Virus record (IMG/VR): IMGVR_UViG_3300030098_003235
Location: 1-51,201 of that record
Strand: one strand, 5' to 3'
DNA length: 51,201 bases
Origin: a virus
Notes under the pieces: generated by a model
What the model saw: the letters and a program-made list of their open reading frames with translations, nothing else
What the model was told of the DNA's origin: nothing
The model's database searches: none
Program-made: the position numbers and the translations under genes
Part shown: positions 16,110 to 25,072 of the stretch, piece by piece
How the letters are laid out: each line of letters starts with the position of its first letter
Position numbering within the stretch: the stretch's first letter is position 1

Positions 16110-17606
16110 CTATTGCATAACTCGTTCTGGAAACTGTTGAATTTCTCGTGTGTCCATTGTATTTTGAACTTTATCTAAACCGGGGCGCATCCTTGCTTGT
16201 TGACCACGAGTTGGTGGTTTTTCTTTTGGTAGTGGTGCGACTACCGCAGGTTTAGGTTTTTCTTTTGGTAGTGGTGCGACTACCGCAGCGTTATAAATTT
16301 TATTTGCAAAATCAATTCTTTTTTGTCTGCTGGCATTAGGGTTTTTAGGTCTTTCAAAAATTTCTAAAAATTTATTGGTTATTTGTTTTACATTACCAGT
16401 TTTAAAAATATTACGTAAAGATTCTCTGTTACCAAATCCTAAATCAGATGTTTCCCATTTTGGAAAATTAGCTGCTGTTTTATCACTAGTTATATTAATT
16501 GTATCTGTCATATATTCTAATTGAGAATCTATAGAGTCTGATTTTTTCATTTCTCGTAAATAATTTTCATAGGCTTTTTTTCTGCCGCCAGTAAATTGAA
16601 AAAGACCATATCCTTTGTTTTTTCCTTTTTTATCCTCTATACGTTTATAATCAAAAGTATCATTTTCTCCGTGAATATTTCCCATTATACCTGCAATAGC
16701 CTCTTCTCTATATCCTAAATTTTTTAATTTACGGCGTACATTGTTTTGATTTTTAATTATCTGGTCTTGAGAGGGTCTAATCTTTTTTTTTACCTGATTA
16801 CCTTTATTTAAAGCCTGTACCTGTTGTTGCATAGGCTCTACAGGAGCTTCTTCTTCAGCTATTCTCTCTTCTGTTTCTTTTTCACCACGTTTATTAATCT
16901 TTTCTAATAAGTCTAAACCTATCTCTTTAACAAGAATAGGTGGCAGATAATACTCACCATTGCTTACAGCTATATCTGTATCGCCTTCTACCTGTGCAGC
17001 AGGACTTTTTAATTGTTCTAAATTAATTTCTACGCCTTTTTTACGTAGAGACTCTATATTAGGTTTAAGAATACGTTCTTCAAAATCACGTACTCCAACA
17101 CGTTCTATAGCTGCAGCATTTACTACGTATGCCCCTTCTTCTGCATCCATTGGAACATCATCTGCAACACCTGTTTCAGAGGCTCCTTCTTGCATTATAG
17201 GGCCAGCAACTGCATCTACTGGTAAAACTTCAGCTAGAACATCTTCAATTGGAACATCTTCAGTTGGGGCAGGTGCAACAACTTGATCGCCTACTGCTAA
17301 CTGTTGCATCTGTTGTTCTATTGGTGACTGTATAGGTGTTTCTTCTTCTACAGGAGTTTCTTCTACAGGAGTTTCTTCTACAGGAGTTTCTTCTACAGGA
17401 GTTTCTTCTACAGGAGTTTCGTCAAGAGAGGCTTCTATAGATTCATCTACTAACTCTTCACTTATTATAATGTCAACACCAAGAACTTTTGCAAAACTAC
17501 GCAATTCCTCTGCGCCTATTTCTTGTATAACACTAATTACATTTTGTTGATCTATCTCAGAAAGATTTTGTAAGTTAGCATTAAATTGTTGTTCTGTTAT
17601 TTCCAT
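16110..17606 (-). CDS. Virion protein with tail-lysozyme domain (498 aa)
   Basis: The N-terminus (1-60) is helical and is followed by five VEETP repeats. A conserved region at about 130-225 (DDVPMDAEEGAYVVNAAAIE ... YYLPPILVKEIGLDLL) is familiar from other marine podophages. The C-terminal domain (about 300-450) has GIMGNIHGENDTFDYKR with a likely catalytic Glu, GYGLFQFTGG and LDSQLEYM, matching the phage tail lysozyme family (Phage_lysozyme2). It probably cuts peptidoglycan during DNA entry. A 39-bp duplication gives two AVVAPLPKEKP phrases near the C-terminus. The gene sits between scaffold and the 661 aa protein. Confidence 0.82.
   Translation of the reverse strand: MEITEQQFNANLQNLSEIDQQNVISVIQEIGAEELRSFAKVLGVDIIISEELVDESIEASLDETPVEETPVEETPVEETPVEETPVEEETPIQSPIEQQMQQLAVGDQVVAPAPTEDVPIEDVLAEVLPVDAVAGPIMQEGASETGVADDVPMDAEEGAYVVNAAAIERVGVRDFEERILKPNIESLRKKGVEINLEQLKSPAAQVEGDTDIAVSNGEYYLPPILVKEIGLDLLEKINKRGEKETEERIAEEEAPVEPMQQQVQALNKGNQVKKKIRPSQDQIIKNQNNVRRKLKNLGYREEAIAGIMGNIHGENDTFDYKRIEDKKGKNKGYGLFQFTGGRKKAYENYLREMKKSDSIDSQLEYMTDTINITSDKTAANFPKWETSDLGFGNRESLRNIFKTGNVKQITNKFLEIFERPKNPNASRQKRIDFANKIYNAAVVAPLPKEKPKPAVVAPLPKEKPPTRGQQARMRPGLDKVQNTMDTREIQQFPERVMQ
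16216..16288. repeat. 39-bp tandem duplication in the lysozyme gene
   Basis: A 34-base segment at 16216-16249 recurs exactly at 16255-16288, with a 39-base period. It encodes two copies of AVVAPLPKEKP in the linker near the C-terminus. The perfect identity points to a recent event. Confidence 0.85.
17346..17420. repeat. Five 15-bp tandem repeats in the lysozyme gene
   Basis: Five perfect copies of TTCTACAGGAGTTTC in a row. On the coding (minus) strand they give successive P-V-E-E-T units in the N-terminal acidic linker. Perfect identity suggests recent slippage; copy number may vary between relatives. Confidence 0.92.
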
Positions 17607-17608
17607 TT

Positions 17609-19594
17609 TTATTCATCTCCTACATCGTCACCAATATCGTCGCCAATATCAACATCTTCTCCAGTTGGTTCATCCATACTAGTTTCATCTGAACTCATAT
17701 CTGTTCCAGCCACACCTGTTTGAGCCGATGTGTCTACAGAACCATCGGGATCACCGCGATCACCAACGTTATCTCCCTCTCCAGTATCTGGATCAAAACC
17801 TGTCGTATAACCGGGGCCAGTTTGATTAGGATCGTATGCTTCTGCTGGCCCTGTAGGTTCATCTACTTCAAAACTCGGATCTAAAAATCCACTACCTGTA
17901 GCAAAAAGATCAAAATCACCTGCAGTATCTACACTTCCTTGCATTGATACAGCCGTTTGTTTTTCAGGGGTATTAGCTAAAAAACCAAAAGATTGTGCAA
18001 CAGCCAAAGGGCTTAAACTAGCAATTTTTGCATCGCTGAGATAACCAGCAGCAATACCTGTTTCAATACTTAAATCTGTAGTATCAACCCCATATAAATT
18101 TTCAAACACAGCATTAATTTCAGCCATAGTACTTTGATTAATGTCTTTAACATTTTCACTAATTCTTTCTGCCATTAGTTTACTAGGAACTACTTTCATA
18201 GCATCTCTAATATCTCTTGCTATCCCAAGAGAAACTGCTGTTTCTGCAAGAGACTTTTTACTAGCGTCTAATAAATCTTCTTCGTATTCTAAATCAGGAT
18301 AATTTTGTACAACTGATGCTTTTGCAAAATCGTTTAATGTTAAATCTTCTATAGACCCTGTTAATTGAGACAAATCATATTGATTATTAAAATTTGCTAT
18401 TTCAGAGCCATATTGCTCAGTATAATCATTTGTAAAATTTACATCTATAAAAGATTTTCCTTCGGGAGTAGCATAACCAGTTACTCCTCCTGAGTATGAT
18501 ATACCATTAAGACTAAAAGCATCACTCATTTGCTGCGCCCTTACAGATATTTCATCTGTAAATCCAGTAGCTTGCATTAACCCTTGTGCCGCTGAAAATA
18601 CACCGCCAATAGGCGTTCCTCTTACCAACGACCCCACCAATGAACCTGTAGATAATCTCCCTGTTTCATCAAAAACATAGCTAACAGAGCCAGAAGGAAG
18701 ATCAAAAGATCTTGTATGAGGATTTTGAGTTCCATATTCTAACTGCCTTCCGTAAGCTTCAATAGCCCCTTTTGGATTTGTAACTACACTAACAACACCC
18801 TGTAGCCCTTCTTCTAAATTTTTTCCTGCATTTGATATAAAATTTTCTAATCCTGATGTTGCTGTTGCAAAACTTGAATATCTAGAGGCTAACTGGGCTA
18901 CATTTGTAACAGCATTTATAGCATTAACTGCATCAATCGGATTATTTATATTAAAAGTATCCATGTATGAATTATAAGAAGGTATTCCTAAAGAACTTAA
19001 AGCCATACTTGAAAGGTCTGCACCTCTTGAATACGCATTAATCATTCCGGGTAGTGATGATGTAAGACTTAAAGCAGCATTTTGAGAGTAAGAAGGCATA
19101 GAAGTAAATTCTTCATAGGCTGCGCTAGAAGCTACAGGAGTATCTTCTACTCCTGATTCTGCAGCACCAGTACCCCCAAAGTAATTTTCAAACTGGTTAA
19201 ACGGACTGTCTCCTCCATCATCAACCGTTGTAACCGAGGTGTTTTGTGAAACAGGTTGTGTATTAAAAAATGCTAGAGCCTGTGAATCTGTTTCATTAAT
19301 TCTTTCAGATATAGAGTTTTTAAAATTATTTATACTATTAGCATTACCATAATTTAATCCGTCTAAAAGATCTGAAAAATATTCTTCAGTAGAAAGAGTA
19401 GCAGTTGAACTTTGCACAGATGGGCTAGTAGTCTTTTTTTTCTTTTGTCCTAATGGTTCTATCTCTAGTGCGCTAGATACTCCCCCTCTTACATCTATGG
19501 TTGCATCAGGTATTTGCTCCATAGTTACAGGTTTAGCCCCTGTTGTTCTTGAAGAAGCTAGTGTATCTTGTATTTGTTGTAAGCTAGTTGCCAC
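17609..19594 (-). CDS. Large virion-associated protein (661 aa)
   Basis: Unrecognised. The N-terminus MATSLQQIQDTLASSRTTGA leads into Ser/Thr/Asn-rich sequence. The central part (about 200-480) is Ala/Ser/Gly-rich with hydrophobic stretches (AQGLMQATGF, GSLVGSLVRGTPIGGVFS). The C-terminal 90 residues are extremely acidic (GEDVDIGDDIGDDVGDE). The gene lies between the portal and the lysozyme protein, overlapping the 79 aa gene by 11 nt. Position and low-complexity composition suggest an internal head or ejection protein, but this is inference. Confidence 0.75.
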   Translation of the reverse strand: MATSLQQIQDTLASSRTTGAKPVTMEQIPDATIDVRGGVSSALEIEPLGQKKKKTTSPSVQSSTATLSTEEYFSDLLDGLNYGNANSINNFKNSISERINETDSQALAFFNTQPVSQNTSVTTVDDGGDSPFNQFENYFGGTGAAESGVEDTPVASSAAYEEFTSMPSYSQNAALSLTSSLPGMINAYSRGADLSSMALSSLGIPSYNSYMDTFNINNPIDAVNAINAVTNVAQLASRYSSFATATSGLENFISNAGKNLEEGLQGVVSVVTNPKGAIEAYGRQLEYGTQNPHTRSFDLPSGSVSYVFDETGRLSTGSLVGSLVRGTPIGGVFSAAQGLMQATGFTDEISVRAQQMSDAFSLNGISYSGGVTGYATPEGKSFIDVNFTNDYTEQYGSEIANFNNQYDLSQLTGSIEDLTLNDFAKASVVQNYPDLEYEEDLLDASKKSLAETAVSLGIARDIRDAMKVVPSKLMAERISENVKDINQSTMAEINAVFENLYGVDTTDLSIETGIAAGYLSDAKIASLSPLAVAQSFGFLANTPEKQTAVSMQGSVDTAGDFDLFATGSGFLDPSFEVDEPTGPAEAYDPNQTGPGYTTGFDPDTGEGDNVGDRGDPDGSVDTSAQTGVAGTDMSSDETSMDEPTGEDVDIGDDIGDDVGDE

Positions 19595-19823
19595 TCTTTA
19601 CATATACCTTTTGTTGTTCGTTAACTTCATTCTTGAGGGATAGGAGGTGGTTGATTACCTGCACCCTGCCCTGTAGCTTCCGCATCTCTAAGTCCGATTG
19701 TTCCTGCACCAGCTTGTCCTTGTCCCTGTCCCTCAGTTCCTTGAGGTAATCCTCCAGACTGTCCCACGCTGGGGGCTGGTTGACCAGTGGGAGAAGCTTC
19801 TGGCATGTTTCCTTGTCCAGCAT
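19584..19823 (-). CDS. Small helical protein overprinting the portal C-terminus (79 aa)
   Basis: MLDKETCQKLLPLVNQPPAW is followed by DSLEDYLKELRDRDKDKL and KLQGRVQVINHLLSLKNEVN. I recall small phage proteins with the same order (LLPLV near the start, then QG-x6-L-x3-K-x-EVN) near portal genes in other marine phages. It is read in a different frame from the portal and overlaps its last ~66 codons, where the portal is low-complexity Gly/Gln/Pro. Its stop overlaps the next gene by 11 nt. Function is unknown; a portal or tail assembly helper is a guess. A family-like pattern is why I treat it as a gene rather than a shadow. Confidence 0.7.
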   Translation of the reverse strand: MLDKETCQKLLPLVNQPPAWDSLEDYLKELRDRDKDKLVQEQSDLEMRKLQGRVQVINHLLSLKNEVNEQQKVYVKSGN

Positions 19824-21711
19824 TTAATCCTCTCAATATCTCTGCAAATATTTGTGCATCGTTAATGTCGTTAACGAGTAAGTCAGGATCGATGTCCTGT
19901 GCAATTGCTAACTCTCTTACAAGATTTGGAATCTTGATAAATGGAGCAAGCATTGGGTTTGCCACTGTTTGTAGTAATGCAGTTAATCTTTGACTGCGAA
20001 CTTCTTTTTGCATTACTGCAGAAGTTCCTTGTGGCTTAATCTCCAGATCCCCCTTTATTTCAGGACGTTTATCATTAAATTGCATATTCCATAGAAACAT
20101 GGATTCGCCCATTGGTTTTAGTAAAAAATCGTCTATATTTTTTATAACTGTTTTAATACTTAAATTAGCACCACCCATTAACATGCTAAGTCCAGCAGCA
20201 GTACGTCCTGTACCAGATACGCCTGTTTGACCATGCATAATACTAGGTAGTCCTGTCTCCTCATCTGCAAGTTGCCGCGCAGCCTGATACATCTGAATAT
20301 TTTCAGGGGCTGTATTTGGAAACTTAACAGCGTTAATAGAAGTACCGGGATTACCCGATTGCCTTCTAAACACCTTACCGGGGTATATGTCGTAGTTCTG
20401 ACCGGGTACAAGAGAAGCCTCATCTACATCAAATACTACGTTTCCTGCAAGTGCTAAGTTATCAATAGCCATACGTATGTGACCATTCATAAGTAACTGA
20501 GCATCTTCCATATTTTCTGGAATACCTACACCAAATAACTGATATGGATTAATTTCATATGGAACAGAAAAATAAGGTATTCTATAAGGTACAAAAGGGT
20601 TCATTACAACACGTAATACTTGATTACCACATACCCATACGTTAACAGGTATTTCTGTTAAATCATCCATGTCCATAGGTATGCCCATGTCTTGAACAAG
20701 ATGAGAATCTAAATTACCCCAAAACTCCAGTATCTCGTACCTATCATTGTTTTGATGTGCCTCTAAATTTTCACTACGAATAGTATCTTCAAAGTATTTA
20801 TCATCATAGTTAGGCCCCATATCAAGACATGCAGCAACAGCTTCTGGATTAAAGAAAGGTTTGTCCATAAGATCACGAACTTGAGATCTGTTTAATCTGT
20901 GCCGTTGAATAATATAAGAACAGTCATCAATACTAGTTGCAGCAGGATCAGGATAAAAACTCCAACATGAAACAGACTCTATTTTAGGAACAACTTTCTG
21001 TTCTGGAGAATAATTATCTTCTTCATCCCAACGATGTAATGTTTTACTTTCGTTAAGTGGCCCTTTAACAATACCTGTTCCTAATAAAGCACATTCAAAT
21101 ATTGAATGTCGCAATACATTGGAAGCATTGTTTTCGTGCAACTGATCGTGTATAGTTTTTTCCATAAGCCTAGCAGTTTCCCTAGAAGGACTTATCTGTG
21201 GCTCACCAAGTCTAGAAGGGCCTTCTTCTAAGTTTGCACCCTCATACTTCTGTTGTAATCCCCCAAGAGGAGAAGCTTCTGTAGCTCCGGGTTCAAATTC
21301 ACGCCCATCCCCCGGAAAACCGTATGGATCTTGCATAGGTTCTTCTTGAGGAATATCTGGTGTTGTTTTAAGATGTGCAAACTCTGCAACACCTTCTGGT
21401 ACAGGAGTACCCTCAACAACTATGGGAAATCTTTTATTTGCAAACAAAACATCGATTATTTGACCATAAGCTGCTAAAACTTTAGTTTTTGTTATTTTTA
21501 AAAATACTCTGCTTTTTTCAGACTCTCTAAATTGAGTAGTTGAATCGTAGATGCCTCTAAAGTTTTTATATGCTTTTAGCCACCGTTGTTCATGTTGATA
21601 ACGACCAGTTTCTGCATCTTCAAATTTAGATCTTACAGTTCCTGCTATATTTGTGGATGCTTCATCAACAATAGCTACTGCTGGAGTGTCACCTAATGGT
21701 GTATCGGTCAT
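19627..21711 (-). CDS. Portal protein (694 aa)
   Basis: A long alpha/beta protein upstream of head genes and just downstream of the large terminase. Typical portal features are an N-terminal helical region with RWLKAYKNFRGIYDS, a central KIESVSCWSFYPDPAATSID (the usual D-P-A segment), RYEILEFWGN and MAIDNLALAGNVVFDVDEAS. A stem-crown region follows with GRTAAGLSMLMGGANLSIK. The length is usual for podoviral portals. The last ~66 residues are Gly/Gln/Pro-rich and overlap the 79 aa gene. It forms the dodecameric gate for DNA packaging and carries the tail adaptor. Confidence 0.9.
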   Translation of the reverse strand: MTDTPLGDTPAVAIVDEASTNIAGTVRSKFEDAETGRYQHEQRWLKAYKNFRGIYDSTTQFRESEKSRVFLKITKTKVLAAYGQIIDVLFANKRFPIVVEGTPVPEGVAEFAHLKTTPDIPQEEPMQDPYGFPGDGREFEPGATEASPLGGLQQKYEGANLEEGPSRLGEPQISPSRETARLMEKTIHDQLHENNASNVLRHSIFECALLGTGIVKGPLNESKTLHRWDEEDNYSPEQKVVPKIESVSCWSFYPDPAATSIDDCSYIIQRHRLNRSQVRDLMDKPFFNPEAVAACLDMGPNYDDKYFEDTIRSENLEAHQNNDRYEILEFWGNLDSHLVQDMGIPMDMDDLTEIPVNVWVCGNQVLRVVMNPFVPYRIPYFSVPYEINPYQLFGVGIPENMEDAQLLMNGHIRMAIDNLALAGNVVFDVDEASLVPGQNYDIYPGKVFRRQSGNPGTSINAVKFPNTAPENIQMYQAARQLADEETGLPSIMHGQTGVSGTGRTAAGLSMLMGGANLSIKTVIKNIDDFLLKPMGESMFLWNMQFNDKRPEIKGDLEIKPQGTSAVMQKEVRSQRLTALLQTVANPMLAPFIKIPNLVRELAIAQDIDPDLLVNDINDAQIFAEILRGLNAGQGNMPEASPTGQPAPSVGQSGGLPQGTEGQGQGQAGAGTIGLRDAEATGQGAGNQPPPIPQE

Positions 21712-21730
21712 AAAATCTTCCTAAAAAAAT

Positions 21731-21949
21731 TTAGTAGTCTTTTTGGTCTGCCATTGCAAATACGGCTGGATCAACTTTATTATCAGGATTTGCTTTGCGG
21801 CCCATGTCTACTTGAAGTTCATCTCTGTCCATAGGGCCAGCAATAACTGCATCGTGTTTTTCACGATGTAAAACACCATCAGGAACAGGGCTAAGTTCGC
21901 CTTGTTTATTCATAAGTTTGTCAAAATATTCTTTTCCGTATGTGTACAT
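21731..21949 (-). CDS. Small conserved-looking protein upstream of portal (72 aa)
   Basis: The ATG at 21949 has an excellent GGAGGT ribosome site. The short protein MYTYGKEYFDKLMNKQGELS continues with Asp/Lys-rich sequence and a PDNKVDPAVFAMADQ phrase. No signal, membrane segment or known motif is seen. It lies 19 nt before the portal start and after terminase, where small head-assembly proteins often lie. Function is unknown. Confidence 0.7.
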   Translation of the reverse strand: MYTYGKEYFDKLMNKQGELSPVPDGVLHREKHDAVIAGPMDRDELQVDMGRKANPDNKVDPAVFAMADQKDY

Positions 21950-21969
21950 ATGTACCTCCTTTTTTAATT

Positions 21970-22119
21970 TTATTCTATGTTCATAAATGTAGGGTTACTA
22001 TTCTTAGGTAGTTTTTCTTTAGGCTTTTGTCTTCTTTTTACATATCGATCTTTTTCTTTAACAGGCCCTACATACTTAAAGAAAAACGCCTTTTGATCGA
22101 TATTAATAGCCGAACACAC
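21970..22119 (-). CDS. Possible small basic protein overlapping terminase end (49 aa)
   Basis: An open frame starts at GTG 22119, overlapping the terminase 3' end by 17 nt, and ends at 21970 just before the 72 aa gene. It would encode a Lys/Arg-rich peptide (FFFKYVGPVKEKDRYVKRRQ). It fills an otherwise empty 153-base gap, in keeping with the dense coding here, but it lacks a good ribosome site and I recognise no relative. It may be noncoding. Confidence 0.35.
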   Translation of the reverse strand: MCSAINIDQKAFFFKYVGPVKEKDRYVKRRQKPKEKLPKNSNPTFMNIE

Positions 22120-23815
22120 TATCAAAAGCTTTAGGTTTATTTTCTTTCATCTTATTCATCATACTATTTATAGTTAGATGCCCTCTCGCTCTTGTCATGC
22201 ACATATACCTCAGTGCATCATAGGCATGGTCATCTGATTTTGTATCTACATCTTCAGGATTAGTTTTAGATAATGGTATACTAGATAGTGTTCTTATAAG
22301 GTTAGTGCAAGTAGAAAGTATTTTTACTCTTGGTTCCTCTGTTAATTCATCTACTTGTAACCGTCTGTGAAGCTCCATCTTTCCTGCTATTCTATTACGA
22401 TCTGAAGGTGTCCATCTTACACCACCTCTAATCATTGTTTCAGCTATAGAAGGCCCTGTGCCTGTGCGGTTCCAGCAAGAAGCGTCAAGAACAGTATAGT
22501 ACATAGTAGGATCATCTCCTTCTAGTGCAACAATGGTATTTGCAAGATTTTGTGCAGTTTGTCCTTTTGCGTAGTATTCTCTGTATATCCAAAGAACGTC
22601 ATCCCAATCTACTGCACCCCATAAAACACAAGAAGGAGCAGAATATCCATAATCTGCGGCTCGTACACGTAACCAGTTAGTTGGTATCTGTATTTGCGAG
22701 GCATCTACAACATGTATGTTACGCGAAAATTCGGGAAATGCCGCCCCCTCTGCAACATCCCAATCCCCATCAAGAAGTCTTCTTCTTTCCACCTCTGGGA
22801 GCGACCTCAACATGGCCTCATATTCACCACTTTGAGCGAGGTAGGGGTTGTCTGTAAGCCGTGCTGGAATAAACTTGCGAAGAAACAGCGGCTCACCTGC
22901 TTTTCCGTTAGTTGCTGTACTAGGCCAGAGCAAAGGTTTACCTGACTCTATATCTGTCGCTGCAAACGGAGTGCTTTCGGGAGCAGGGTCTATATACATT
23001 TTCTTAACCCACCAACCCCCAACTCCTCCGGGGTTTCCTGTGCAGCGCATATATGCTTGTATATCTGGATCAGTTGTTCTTAACCTTGATCTTAAATACT
23101 CCCATACATAAGGTGTAGGGTAATGCGTTATCTCGTCTATTCCAATCCACGTAAAAGATTGACCTTGATATCTTGTTACGTCTTTATCTTTATCTAGATA
23201 CGAAAACCATGCAGTTGCTCCTGATGGAAACTGCCACATGGATTTTGCTTCTTTAAATACAGCACCGGGAAAAGCTTTTGGGTACAAATCCCGACTTTTG
23301 TTAATAAGTTCTGTAAGTTCGTCAAGAGTTCTGCGAATAAGCAGCGCACGGTGACTAGAATTACCGCAGTAACGAAGAAGATCAGCAAGAAGGGCAAAAG
23401 ACTTACCACCACCAGCGGCTCCACCGTAAAATACATCTCTTTCAGGCGAAGCAAGAAAGTCTGTCTGGGGGCCGTTATTGGGCTTAAAAATAACTTCTGC
23501 TTCATCTTCTACCAGTTCTTTTACAGAGGTTGGTACTTGTTCGAGTACATTTTCTTCTATAACTTTTGAACCATTCTTATTATATATAGCATTTTCAACA
23601 GTTTTTAAACTTTGTTGTGCTTTTTTTACAGAAGTTCTTGCAGCATTTAATTTTTTAGAATGGTTATTCGCACGTTTTTTAGCGGCCCTGACTTTTCTTT
23701 GAGAGTCCCTCCGGGCCTTAACTCTTCTTGAAACATTGTAATTACCCTTTTCACCTTCCTCAAGTTTAGGACGGCCTCTTTTTCTTTTTACTGGTTCTTC
23801 TATAGGGTCTGTCAT
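22103..23815 (-). CDS. terL: Terminase large subunit (570 aa)
   Basis: ATP-driven DNA packaging motor and nuclease. A basic N-terminal extension (about 1-105) precedes the ATPase. Walker A is FYGGAAGGGKSFALL (about residues 132-140) and Walker B is WIGIDEITHY (about 224-230), followed by an AYMRCTGNPGG coupling segment. The nuclease domain includes DYGYSAPSCVLWG and YTVLDASCWN, and the last acidic residues lie in KSDDHAYDALRYMC. The length is slightly above usual because of the N-terminal Lys/Arg-rich extension. Its start overlaps the DUF1289-like gene by ATGA. Confidence 0.93.
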   Translation of the reverse strand: MTDPIEEPVKRKRGRPKLEEGEKGNYNVSRRVKARRDSQRKVRAAKKRANNHSKKLNAARTSVKKAQQSLKTVENAIYNKNGSKVIEENVLEQVPTSVKELVEDEAEVIFKPNNGPQTDFLASPERDVFYGGAAGGGKSFALLADLLRYCGNSSHRALLIRRTLDELTELINKSRDLYPKAFPGAVFKEAKSMWQFPSGATAWFSYLDKDKDVTRYQGQSFTWIGIDEITHYPTPYVWEYLRSRLRTTDPDIQAYMRCTGNPGGVGGWWVKKMYIDPAPESTPFAATDIESGKPLLWPSTATNGKAGEPLFLRKFIPARLTDNPYLAQSGEYEAMLRSLPEVERRRLLDGDWDVAEGAAFPEFSRNIHVVDASQIQIPTNWLRVRAADYGYSAPSCVLWGAVDWDDVLWIYREYYAKGQTAQNLANTIVALEGDDPTMYYTVLDASCWNRTGTGPSIAETMIRGGVRWTPSDRNRIAGKMELHRRLQVDELTEEPRVKILSTCTNLIRTLSSIPLSKTNPEDVDTKSDDHAYDALRYMCMTRARGHLTINSMMNKMKENKPKAFDSVFGY

Positions 23816-23922
23816 TTCTTTTGAAGGTTCTCGTAAGCTTTCTTAATTTCTTCTATTGTTCTCTTACACCCTGTACAGGTATTAGTTTTTAAATCTAAGT
23901 GGCACTTATTTTTACAGGGCAT
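23812..23922 (-). CDS. DUF1289-like small Cys protein (36 aa)
   Basis: A 36-residue frame, MPCKNKCHLDLKTNTCTGCK followed by RTIEEIKKAYENLQKK. The pattern PCxxxC-x8-C-x2-C-R-T-x-E-E-I matches the DUF1289 family (usually P-C-x-x-x-C-x-x-D, then C-x-G-C-x-R-T-x-x-E-I), where four cysteines are thought to hold a metal or Fe-S centre. Its TGA overlaps the terminase ATG, so the two are translationally coupled. It is easy to miss because of its size. Function in phages is unknown; redox or metal handling is inference. Confidence 0.75.
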   Translation of the reverse strand: MPCKNKCHLDLKTNTCTGCKRTIEEIKKAYENLQKK

Positions 23923-23931
23923 ATATAATTA

Positions 23932-24636
23932 CTATTTAAGTTTAGGTTTTCTAGAAGAGTTAGAATATTTTTTAATTTGACCACCTTTTGCAAATTTAAG
24001 TGTAAGCCCAATATTTCCTTTTTTTTCAAATTTATTTGCTGATACTCCTGCAGTAAACTCTCCTGCCCCATCAAATATATCTTTTTTATAACCTATACCG
24101 CCTGTTAGTGTTTCTCTAGGAGCATCGGGATTAACTGCCGCTGAATATGAAAAACCATCTTTAGAGCCTCTAAATCCAAATTCTTTATATTTATCTTGGG
24201 GTCTAAATCTACCATACAAACTGCCTACATCTCCTGCTGGTACATTTACAGAAAACTCAGAAGGCATAAAATTTCTGTTTCCCTCTACGATAGAACGCAC
24301 ATTCGGAGAATATACGTCTAGGTTAACTCCAGTTAAACTCTTTAGTGAATTTGATCCTTTTGAAAACAGTTTGTCAAATTCTTTTTGAGTAAGATTTACT
24401 CCATCTTTTTTAAGTTGTTTTTTTGCTGCTCTTGAACCTTCTGCTGCAGTAATTGCGGCAATACCAGCAGCGTATGTCCCTGCTAAAATTGCTTCTTTTT
24501 TTGTAACATCCATTTTTGCTGGATCTACTCCAATAGATGTAAGAATCTCGTCCCCTTTTTTATAATAATTTAAAAGATTACTTCCTAAATTTTTAAGATG
24601 TTGTTTAGCTTCTTTTTTTGCTTGCCTACTTGCCAT
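23932..24636 (-). CDS. Hypothetical protein with helical head and beta-rich tail (234 aa)
   Basis: Residues 1-100 are basic and helical (MASRQAKKEAKQHLKNLGSN) with an Ala-rich segment (AGTYAAGIAAITAAEGS) that could be amphipathic or membrane-seeking. Residues ~125-225 are Gly/Phe/Tyr-rich with alternating strands (LYGRFRPQDKYKEFGFRG, GEFTAGVSANKF, NIGLTLKFAKGG), reminiscent of small beta-barrel pieces. The basic C-terminus is KGGQIKKYSNSSRKP. No family is recognised. It lies between the terminase subunit genes, so packaging or virion roles are possible. Confidence 0.7.
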   Translation of the reverse strand: MASRQAKKEAKQHLKNLGSNLLNYYKKGDEILTSIGVDPAKMDVTKKEAILAGTYAAGIAAITAAEGSRAAKKQLKKDGVNLTQKEFDKLFSKGSNSLKSLTGVNLDVYSPNVRSIVEGNRNFMPSEFSVNVPAGDVGSLYGRFRPQDKYKEFGFRGSKDGFSYSAAVNPDAPRETLTGGIGYKKDIFDGAGEFTAGVSANKFEKKGNIGLTLKFAKGGQIKKYSNSSRKPKLK

Positions 24637-24639
24637 TAT

Positions 24640-25071
24640 TTAAACTACCTCTCCGTTATCAATAATAACAGGTTTTTTTTGTGATGCTTTTGAAGGAAGA
24701 AGAACAACTCCATGCAATGCAGTTACGTTATGTTCTACAGTATCTCTACGCCCTACACCTACACGATTAAGTACAGATTCTGCAGCTTTAAGTCGAACAT
24801 CAGAACGTGGAAGAGAACCATCATCATCCATTGCATTTACAAGATTGGTAGCTGCACGTACAGAATTAACAGCAAGGACTGATTGCGCCCTTTCAATTAT
24901 TTCTTCTGAAAGAGTTCTCATTAGGTGGGTACGAGAACTCTCTGAATAACCTGCTTCCTGTAAAGCTGAAGATATATTGCCACCATTTGTAACAAGAGCA
25001 TCTACAAATACTTTTTGCTTCTCATTAAGTTCCTTCTTCTTTTTAGGATTTGCAAGCAGGTTGTTTACCAT
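24640..25071 (-). CDS. terS: Terminase small subunit (143 aa)
   Basis: Recognises phage DNA and loads the large subunit. A helix-turn-helix-like N-terminal region, LNEKQKVFVDALVTNGGN then ISSALQEAGYSESS, is typical of small terminases. A helical oligomerisation region follows (LAVNSVRAATNLVNAMDD, VRLKAAESVLNRVGVG). I chose ATG 25071, which begins 1 nt after the stop of the holin-like peptide; starting at 25119 would overlap that gene deeply. It sits upstream of TerL, as is usual. Confidence 0.85.
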   Translation of the reverse strand: MVNNLLANPKKKKELNEKQKVFVDALVTNGGNISSALQEAGYSESSRTHLMRTLSEEIIERAQSVLAVNSVRAATNLVNAMDDDGSLPRSDVRLKAAESVLNRVGVGRRDTVEHNVTALHGVVLLPSKASQKKPVIIDNGEVV

Positions 25072-25072
25072 A

